DNA from: DATGLE01 sp035294325
Lineage (GTDB): Bacteria > Chloroflexota > Ktedonobacteria > Ktedonobacterales > Ktedonobacteraceae
Reading direction: 5' to 3'
Assembly: GCA_035294325.1 (NCBI GenBank)
Contig: DATGLE010000024.1
Span: 1 to 19,593 of the forward strand
Length of the DNA: 19,593 bases
The notes beneath the pieces are model-generated. The model did no database searches and had not been told where the DNA came from. It saw only the letters and a list, made by a program, of their open reading frames with translations. Position numbers and translations under genes: made by a program. Shown here piece after piece: positions 13,982-19,593 of this stretch. Each line of letters opens with the position of its first letter. Within the stretch, counting starts at the first letter, position 1.

Positions 13982-14035
13982 ATCGTTATCGAGACGCTGC
14001 AAGCGCGCCCGCGCTTGCAGCGTCTCGATAACGAT
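13982..14035. terminator. Long perfect hairpin (26-bp arms) after the DUF6069 gene
   Basis: The arms 13982-14007 and 14010-14035 are exact complements with a 2-base centre CC; they begin ATCGTTATCGAGACG and end CGTCTCGATAACGAT. The hairpin starts five bases past the TAG of the DUF6069 gene on the minus strand. There is no T-tract. The position argues for transcript 3'-end formation or protection. Confidence 0.65.
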
Positions 14036-14040
14036 TTCAT

Positions 14041-14466
14041 CTAACTACGCGCCAGGGTGGTCAACAGGCCAACGGTGATGGCGGCGGTAACGATGTGCAT
14101 GGCGATCATGGTCCAGAAGATGGACAGGTTCATGCCTGGTGCGGCGAGCGATCCGGTCAGCGCCATGACCGGGGTGAGCAGCGAGACGCACAGAGCGACC
14201 AGCGCAAGCCAGCGATAGAACCGGATGGGCCGCCGCGCGAAGCGACTGACCAGCACGAAGGCGAGCAGGGCCAGCAGCAGATAGACTATCGTGCCGCCGA
14301 TGATATAGGATGCCTGCATATATTGGAACGCTGCGGGCACACCGAAGAGCGCGACGGCGATGCTGCGTATGATGAGATTGACGATGATCGCGCTAACGAT
14401 GGTCAGCGGACCTACCCACACGAGCTTGCGTGTGGCGACATGTTCGCGATACATCATTGATGTCAT
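14041..14466 (-). CDS. DUF6069-like four-helix membrane protein
   Basis: The 141-aa protein has four hydrophobic helices: about 16-38, 48-73, 84-105 and 114-136. The start FGVPAAFQYMQ between helices 1 and 2 and the closing HIVTAAITVGLLTTLAR resemble the DUF6069 family of small bacterial membrane proteins of unknown role. The family name is from memory and is less certain than the topology. AAGGAG seven bases upstream fixes the start. It is 18 bases downstream of the larger membrane protein gene on the same strand, so they are an operon. Function is unknown. Confidence 0.8.
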   Translation of the reverse strand: MTSMMYREHVATRKLVWVGPLTIVSAIIVNLIIRSIAVALFGVPAAFQYMQASYIIGGTIVYLLLALLAFVLVSRFARRPIRFYRWLALVALCVSLLTPVMALTGSLAAPGMNLSIFWTMIAMHIVTAAITVGLLTTLARS

Positions 14467-14484
14467 ATATTTTCTCCTTTTTTC

Positions 14485-15525
14485 TTATCGGTTTGATACA
14501 GAAAATGTCTTCTCAGGCTCTTTCAGTGTACCGTCATGATGGGAGAGCCGGCGGTGAACGCGCAGCGCGAACCAGCTCAGAAAGCCAGCCATTGCCAGCG
14601 CGAGCGCAGTGAGAGCTGCCCTGTCGGCCAGAGTATGCGTGGGGCTTAGCCAGCCGGAAAGCGCGTGGCAGATCAATGCCCCACCGACCAGAGCCAGAAG
14701 ATGAAGATCGTTCCAGTCCTGCGCCTGTGACCAGCGACTCACCAGCCAGGCAATCCCTACGAATATGGCCGCTGAACTCAGCATCGGGAGCAGCACGAGC
14801 GGCCAGTGCGAGAACATTGGCTGAATGCGCCAGAGAAACAGCACGGTATGCCAGATGAATCCGCTGCTGCCGATCACCAGAAAGACCACCCAGGGGTGCG
14901 GAGCGCTGATCTCTCGCACTGGCCGGGGTGCCTTCCTGGGAAGCACGCCCAGGGCTACTACGACGAGCGCGAGCGTGACCAGCGCGGTCAGACCGAGCAG
15001 GATGGGTGATGCCTCATACCCTGCTGCGAAAGAGATGTGGGCGACGAGCCAGAGCAGCGCGACTCCGAGGGCGTAGCAGATGCCGGTGACGACAAGGCCG
15101 ACACGTCCCAGGTAGGGTGCATTGCGCCGGTCAGGGAACAACAGATCGGTGAGCAGGATCGGGATGGCCGCGCTCCAGACCGCATGGATAACGATCACCG
15201 TTTCGGTAAAAACCCCGTTGATCCCCAGGATGCGCGCTCCCCAATCGGCGGCATTATAGAGATTGGGGTTAAACAGGCTCTGCGAAACGAGGCCCTCCTC
15301 GACAAGACCATAGGCTGCTCCCAGGAGCAGAATGCTTGCCCATCCGCGTCCACTGCGGCGCACCAGTTCTCGAATGAGAAGCGCGCCCGCACCGTAAAGC
15401 GGCAGGTAAATCGGCACCAGGAAGGCAAGAACAATGGGCTGACCGAGGGGCGTTGAACCCGAAAGCAGTTCCGCCACCAGCGGCGCCATTAGAACGAGTA
15501 CCAGCGCGGGCAAGAGCCGACGCAT
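14485..15525 (-). CDS. Polytopic membrane protein of unknown function
   Basis: The 346-aa protein is mostly hydrophobic, with about ten predicted membrane helices and short loops. Early in the protein GAAYGLVEEGLVSQSLFNP is followed by VIVIHAVWSAAIPI. A Glu-Glu pair at a helix end and a His in a later helix recall CPBP/Rce1-type intramembrane proteases, but the canonical EExxxR and FxxxH motifs are not met, so I do not call it a protease. The ATG was chosen for AAGGAG eight bases upstream; an in-frame ATG at 15600 lacks one. It is first in an operon with the DUF6069-like gene. Confidence 0.78.
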   Translation of the reverse strand: MRRLLPALVLVLMAPLVAELLSGSTPLGQPIVLAFLVPIYLPLYGAGALLIRELVRRSGRGWASILLLGAAYGLVEEGLVSQSLFNPNLYNAADWGARILGINGVFTETVIVIHAVWSAAIPILLTDLLFPDRRNAPYLGRVGLVVTGICYALGVALLWLVAHISFAAGYEASPILLGLTALVTLALVVVALGVLPRKAPRPVREISAPHPWVVFLVIGSSGFIWHTVLFLWRIQPMFSHWPLVLLPMLSSAAIFVGIAWLVSRWSQAQDWNDLHLLALVGGALICHALSGWLSPTHTLADRAALTALALAMAGFLSWFALRVHRRLSHHDGTLKEPEKTFSVSNR

Positions 15526-15716
15526 AAGACAATCTCCTTCAATCTCGTAAGCGTCTACCAGGAATGGCTTTATTTCCATCCCGGTTACGCGGTGTTTCAA
15601 ACTTCCTCTGTAAGTCTAGCCTAATAATTTAGGAGTGAGCATCACCCTGGCGGGTGGTTCTGCGGGTGGTTGTGGTGAAGAATGATGAATGTTACCAACC
15701 AGAAGCGGGAAGCCAG

Positions 15717-15789
15717 CATGTCATCCTGAGCGGCAGCGAAGGATCCGTTGGCTGCACGCCGATCCTTCGCTGCCGCTCAGGATGACATG
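15717..15789. repeat. Palindromic repeat, copy 1 (29-bp arms)
   Basis: The arms 15717-15745 and 15761-15789 are exact complements around a 15-base loop. The left arm reads CATGTCATCCTGAGCG then GCAGCGAAGGATC. Outside, CCAG and CTGG extend the pairing with a single bulge. A longer, diverged relative with the same termini lies at 18637-18778. It sits in the 15526-15843 gap between the membrane-protein operon and the LuxR gene; the rest of that gap shows only a short CCTAA/TTAGG repeat at 15620-15633. Confidence 0.8.
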
Positions 15790-15843
15790 GCTGGACTTGA
15801 TCGGTACCTTTCAAGATATGTTCAGAAGGAGCAAAGCAAGGAT

Positions 15844-18579
15844 CTAGAGGTCGGAGAGGTGCAGACGGCGCGCCGCCTCGCTGGCTTGCAGGCGGTTGCT
15901 CACACCCAGCTTGCGGTAGAGACGCTTCACATGGTCCTTGACGGTGTTGATTGAGACGACAAGTTCTTGCGCGATCTCCTGGTTGCTGCGCCCGGCGGCA
16001 AGCAGTCGCAATACGCGTTGTTCCTGAATGGAAAGGGGCTGCAATAGCTCCTCACTTGAGGAGGTCGCGCCAGAAGCGCTCTGCGGGACCGCAGGCATGG
16101 CAAACGCGCGCAGGAGACTCCGAGCGTAGGAACGCAGCGCCGGTTCGTGAAGCGCCGGCATCGCCTGGCGCAGCAGGCTTTCTAGCGCAGCCCCTTCGGA
16201 GAGAAAGATGCGGATCAGACCTTCGCCGCGCGCCTGGGTGAGCGCCTGCCGCAGCCACTCTCTCGCCTCGCGTTCCTGGTGGCAGGCAGCATGGGCCAGC
16301 GCGAGCAGGATGTGTGTCTCTATTGTGATACGCCAGCCCTGTATATCAGGCAGCAGACGTTCAAGCACTCGTAATGCTTCGCGTGGCCTGTCCTGGGCTA
16401 GCAGGAGGCGCGCCCGTACTACACGGGCAGCCGGATGTTCCCGAAGGGCGGGCATTGCGAGAACATGGTGCACTGCCTGAATATCGCCGGTTTCCAGCGC
16501 AAGACGGGCCGAAAATAGCTGCACATCATGCAGCCTCTGAGCAGCCTCGGGCGTTTTCGCCGTCTGGAGTCGCGCCAGAAGTACCGCGACCTGCTGCTGA
16601 GCCTGGGTGATCTGCCCGCGTGCGTGGGCGATTTGTGCGAGTTGCAGGGCAGCGGAAGCGCGTAGATCCGCGAACTCCTCCGGCGCGAGTGCCTGCGCCT
16701 CGCTGGCCTGCTGCTCGGAGCGCGCCAGGTCGTTCCATTCAAAAGCGATGCTTGCCAGGCCCTGAGATGCGTGCGTCAGGACCTCGCGATCCTCAGGCCC
16801 GTTTGCTGCGGAGAACGCCTGCTGGTAGTATTCGTGCGCCTGGTGCAGTTCACCCAGCGTGTAGCTGCATGCACCGATTACCAGGAGCAGGCCGCGTGTG
16901 AGACGCTGATAATTAGAGATCGGACTGCGAGTATGTGCCTCCAGGAAAGAGGTGCGTGCCTCCTCGAAGCGGCCCTCGTACATGAGGCCAACTCCAACTA
17001 TGAACAGGCAGACGCTGCGCCATATCTGGAAGTTGCGCTCCTGCATGTCGTCAGGGAGTACAGCAAGCGCCTGCTGTGCGTACTCTGTCGCGCGGGGAAA
17101 CTGCCCCGAACTCCAGTTGCTCATTGCACGAAAGACGGCGATCAGGCCCGGAGCAGCCAGGTTGCCTTGATTGCGCCAGCCCTCCTCGGCCATGCGCAGC
17201 AGCGCCTCCACGCGCTCCGTGAGCGCTGTAGAGATGCTGTGCTGTTCCTGGGGTATCCGAAGCGCAAACGCTCCCAGCCAGCAGAGCGTCGGATGGGCGC
17301 GCAGTATCACCTCCGGCAACGCTTCCAACCAGCGGCGCACAGTATACAATTCGCTGATCTCTCCGTCCATGTCCACGCGTTCGATCAGCACGGCGGCGCG
17401 TTCAAAATCCTGCGCCCGCAGCGCCGCCTCTATCGCATCATCCACCAGATCGTGCTGCTCGTACCAGCGGCTCGCTCGCAGCGACAATGCCCGCAGCACC
17501 GCTTCGCCCAGGTGCAGAACTGCCTCGCGGCGCAGCGCTTCAGCGAAGAGGGCGTGAAAGCGATACCAGCCACCCCTTCCATCCATCGCTTCCAGAAACA
17601 GCCCTGCCTGCGTAATGGCTTCCAATTGCCCGGCGCTGTTCTCCACTCCGGTAACGGCGTCGCAGAGCGGGCCGTTAAGCCGGCTGAGCACGCTCGTTTG
17701 CAGCAGAAAGTGTTGCAGTTCCTGCGGCTGTGCATTCAGAATCTCGGTTACAAAGTAGTCCAGCAGAGGTCGATAGGGGGACGATGCCCCGGCCTGCTCG
17801 CCCAGAGAGGTGAGAGCCTGTTCGATCTCGCGTCCTGCTCTCTGCCCGGCAAGCGAGAGCGACAACAGGCGCAGGCCAGCCGCCCATCCTTGCAGGGACG
17901 CGTCAAGCTGACTCAGGGCCGCGTCCGAGAGCGGAGTGGAGAACGCCTGTCGCGCGAAGGCTGCCGTCTCCTCTGGGGTGAAGCGAAGATCAGCGGCATG
18001 CAGTTCGGCGATGTCGCCTCTGGCACGCCAGCGCAGCAGGGGAAGCGGCGGCTCGCTGCGCGAGAGCAGCAGGACGTGGAGCGTGGTGGGCAGGTGGTCG
18101 AGGAAGAAGGTCAGCGTCTCATGAATGGCCGGCTCCTCGATAACATGATAATCGTCGAGGACGAGCAGTCCATCCTGCTGCTGCTGTGCAAGTTCGTTGA
18201 GCAGGAGCGTCAGAGCCGTCTGTGGCGGCTGTGCCACGAAAGGTGGCTGCGTGGCTTCAGAGAGGAGCGCCAGCGTTCCCCGTCCCAGAGCCGGATCGAA
18301 CGCCTGGCAGGCCGTAATGACAGAGCGCCAGAAGCGGAACAGGTCGTTGTCGCCGCTATCGAGCGAAACCCATGCCAGCGGTCCCACCTGGCGATCATGT
18401 AGCCACTGGCTGATGAGGGTTGTCTTGCCGAATCCGGCGGGAGCCACGAGCAGCATCAGTTTGCTCTCCAGGGCGGTGTCCAGGCGGGCCAGCAGGCGCG
18501 GGCGTGCCACGAGCGAGGAGAGCAGGCGTGGGGGCCGCAGCTTTGGCAGCAATAATGAGGAAGTTGACGGTTCTGGCAT
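15844..18579 (-). CDS. MalT-like LuxR-family ATP-dependent transcriptional regulator
   Basis: The 911-aa protein is a large STAND-type (signal-transduction ATPase) activator. The N-terminal NTPase has Walker A APAGFGKTT (46-54) and Walker B LLVLDDYHV about 138-146, with a winged-helix region after it. A long helical middle (about 380-830), rich in Ala, Leu and Glu, looks like tetratricopeptide repeats that would bind the inducer. The C-terminal LuxR HTH (about 848-905) contains LSIQEQRVLRLLAAGRSNQE and the recognition part VSINTVKDHVKRLYRKLGVSNR. The length matches MalT (about 900). The start was chosen because AAAGG lies six bases before this ATG; the ATG two codons earlier overlaps it. The inducer and target genes are unknown. 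Copies of one palindromic repeat flank the gene on both sides. Confidence 0.93.
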   Translation of the reverse strand: MPEPSTSSLLLPKLRPPRLLSSLVARPRLLARLDTALESKLMLLVAPAGFGKTTLISQWLHDRQVGPLAWVSLDSGDNDLFRFWRSVITACQAFDPALGRGTLALLSEATQPPFVAQPPQTALTLLLNELAQQQQDGLLVLDDYHVIEEPAIHETLTFFLDHLPTTLHVLLLSRSEPPLPLLRWRARGDIAELHAADLRFTPEETAAFARQAFSTPLSDAALSQLDASLQGWAAGLRLLSLSLAGQRAGREIEQALTSLGEQAGASSPYRPLLDYFVTEILNAQPQELQHFLLQTSVLSRLNGPLCDAVTGVENSAGQLEAITQAGLFLEAMDGRGGWYRFHALFAEALRREAVLHLGEAVLRALSLRASRWYEQHDLVDDAIEAALRAQDFERAAVLIERVDMDGEISELYTVRRWLEALPEVILRAHPTLCWLGAFALRIPQEQHSISTALTERVEALLRMAEEGWRNQGNLAAPGLIAVFRAMSNWSSGQFPRATEYAQQALAVLPDDMQERNFQIWRSVCLFIVGVGLMYEGRFEEARTSFLEAHTRSPISNYQRLTRGLLLVIGACSYTLGELHQAHEYYQQAFSAANGPEDREVLTHASQGLASIAFEWNDLARSEQQASEAQALAPEEFADLRASAALQLAQIAHARGQITQAQQQVAVLLARLQTAKTPEAAQRLHDVQLFSARLALETGDIQAVHHVLAMPALREHPAARVVRARLLLAQDRPREALRVLERLLPDIQGWRITIETHILLALAHAACHQEREAREWLRQALTQARGEGLIRIFLSEGAALESLLRQAMPALHEPALRSYARSLLRAFAMPAVPQSASGATSSSEELLQPLSIQEQRVLRLLAAGRSNQEIAQELVVSINTVKDHVKRLYRKLGVSNRLQASEAARRLHLSDL

Positions 18580-18636
18580 GTTCATCCTTTCAGGCGACCT
18601 GTTTCACAACCTGCACACCCGGCGCACCTATAGATC

Positions 18637-18778
18637 ATGTCATCCTTCGCTCTCTGTCATCCCTTCGTTCCTCAGGGCAGAGCTTCTGAGCGGAGCGCAG
18701 CGAAGGATCCGCGCGCCGCCATAGGATCCTTCCCCTTCATGCCTCAGGACTGCGGCTCATGCCGCGAGAGGATGACAT
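18637..18778. repeat. Palindromic repeat, copy 2 (142 bp, expanded form)
   Basis: The termini ATGTCATCC (18637-18645) and GGATGACAT (18770-18778) are exact complements and equal the ends of copy 1. The core TGAGCGG...CAGCGAAGGATCC is shared too, but about 41 bases are inserted in the left half and the right half is altered, with a small GCGGC-TCAT-GCCGC stem. The right 42 bases are inside the MmyB-like coding sequence. Confidence 0.75.
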
Positions 18779-19593
18779 TCCCGGACTGACTTGATCGATC
18801 ACTTTCATAACAAGCCGCTCACTGCTGGCTTCCAGAAATTGCTCCACTTTCGCGCGTGTCGCGGCATCCGGCATGTAAACCGCAATCCTGATATCGGGTT
18901 CGCTGAGCACCTGCAAGTTGATATGCTCGAACTCCAGGCGTCCCAGCGTCGGATGCTCCATAGTTTTGTGACCATCCAGCGTGCTGCGCACATCGTGATG
19001 GGGCCACCAGCGGCGAAATTCCGGGCTGATCTCTTTGAGAGCCTCGATCAGCTCCTCGAAGTATCTATCGCCCGGATAGCGAGCATAGGCCGCGCGAAAC
19101 TCCGCTAAGGTCGCACGCGCAAGCTGTTCCCAGTGGGGACGCTCGCGCTGCGCCGGATTGGTGAAAAGTCGCCAGACCATGTTGCGCCCGTAAGGAGACG
19201 AAGTTGCCGCTATATCGTAGATCGCCTCGGCGGCTTTGTTCCAGGCCAGGTAGTCGTACCGCCGTCCTATGACGCACGCGGGAGCCGGGTCCAGTTCATC
19301 GAGCATCTGTCGCAGCGCCGGACTCACGCTCTCCTGCGAGACGTGCGGAGGGGGCGATTGCCCGGCGAGCACGAAGAGGTGCCGGCGTTCGTTGGGCGTG
19401 AGCTTGAGCGCCTGCGCAAGACTTTCCAGCACCTGCGCCGAGGGATGAATATCGCGCCCCTGTTCCAGCCAGGCGTACCAGGAGGCGCCCACATTAGCAA
19501 GTTGCGCAACCTCCTCGCGGCGCAGCCCTGGCGTGCGGCGGCGCAGACCCGGCGGCAGCCCGACATCGGCGGGAGTAAGCCGCTCCCGGCGCT
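18737..19593 (-). CDS. MmyB-like XRE-family regulator (5' end outside the window)
   Basis: The frame is open to the right edge, so the gene is partial at its N-terminus. The visible protein begins inside an XRE HTH (RRERLTPADVGLPPG, then RRTPGLRREEVAQLA, GASWYAWLEQGR), followed by the MmyB-like ligand-binding domain (PAPACVIGRRYDYLAWNKAAEAI, RWWPHHDV, GRLEFEH). The GTG at 19492 lies in the middle of the HTH (NVGASWY), so it is not the start. Members of this family respond to small molecules and often control a neighbouring gene. The last 13 residues MSSSRGMSRSPEA and the stop come from the repeat at 18637-18778, so the natural C-terminus has probably been altered. It is on the same strand as the LuxR gene, with 150 bases between. 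Confidence 0.9.
   Translation of the reverse strand, partial: RRERLTPADVGLPPGLRRRTPGLRREEVAQLANVGASWYAWLEQGRDIHPSAQVLESLAQALKLTPNERRHLFVLAGQSPPPHVSQESVSPALRQMLDELDPAPACVIGRRYDYLAWNKAAEAIYDIAATSSPYGRNMVWRLFTNPAQRERPHWEQLARATLAEFRAAYARYPGDRYFEELIEALKEISPEFRRWWPHHDVRSTLDGHKTMEHPTLGRLEFEHINLQVLSEPDIRIAVYMPDAATRAKVEQFLEASSERLVMKVIDQVSPGMSSSRGMSRSPEA

Noticed and set aside
16771..18402. 543-aa open frame on the plus strand
   Set aside because: It is antisense to the MalT-like regulator, whose domains are clear. The translation is low-complexity Arg/Gln/Ala and shows no family motif.
18737..19492. MmyB-like gene as a complete gene starting at GTG 19492
   Set aside because: The frame continues upstream through typical XRE/MmyB residues (RRTPGLRREEVAQLA) to the window edge, so the gene is partial.

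Overview
The window is a stretch of GC-rich bacterial chromosome. It carries 15 protein genes, one of them cut by the right edge. No rRNA, tRNA, CRISPR array or transposase gene is visible. The mix suggests a large-genome, sporulating-type Chloroflexota (Ktedonobacteria-like) or, less likely, an actinobacterium: orphan and hybrid histidine kinases, a long MalT-type LuxR regulator, an MmyB-type XRE regulator, a DrrAB-type exporter under a TetR repressor, and a DUF6069 membrane protein. This assignment is inference from gene content and has not been checked by a search. Promoters of the TTGACA-N17/18-TATAAT type are unusually clear.

Layout. 14-3139 (-) is a large PAS-GAF hybrid kinase with two kinase modules around one receiver. 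3361-4888 (-) is an aquaporin-type channel gene behind a SufR-like Fe-S/HTH regulator. Divergent from these, 5098-7181 (+) encodes a membrane DUF2231-Rieske fusion and a Rieske non-heme-iron oxygenase of the choline/glycine-betaine/carnitine type. The two transcription units face away from one perfect 10-bp inverted repeat that sits between, and touches, both -35 boxes. 7352-8584 (-) is a membrane histidine kinase convergent with the oxygenase. 9156-9857 (+) is an unrecognised protein. 9869-10558 (-) is a TetR repressor divergent from a DrrAB-type ABC exporter (10719-12550, +), with two operator-like palindromes in the shared promoter. 12829-13023 (+) is a 64-aa excisionase/MerR-like HTH protein. 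13206-13787 (-) is shikimate kinase, with a terminator hairpin in its short leader. 14041-15525 (-) is a two-gene membrane-protein operon. 15844-18579 (-) is the MalT-like LuxR regulator. 18737-19593 (-) is an MmyB-like XRE regulator whose N-terminus lies outside the window.

The most coherent system is 3361-7181. A predicted Fe-S sensing regulator, a small-solute channel, a membrane-anchored Rieske protein and a Rieske oxygenase appear to be controlled from one bidirectional operator. My reading is uptake and oxidative demethylation or hydroxylation of a small (perhaps quaternary-ammonium) substrate under Fe-S/redox control, with the membrane Rieske protein as a possible electron donor, because no reductase gene is present.

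The second theme is palindromic DNA. Several intergenic gaps hold long perfect hairpins (26-29 bp arms). One repeat type occurs twice, on both sides of the LuxR gene, and the second copy supplies the last 13 codons and the stop of the MmyB-like gene.
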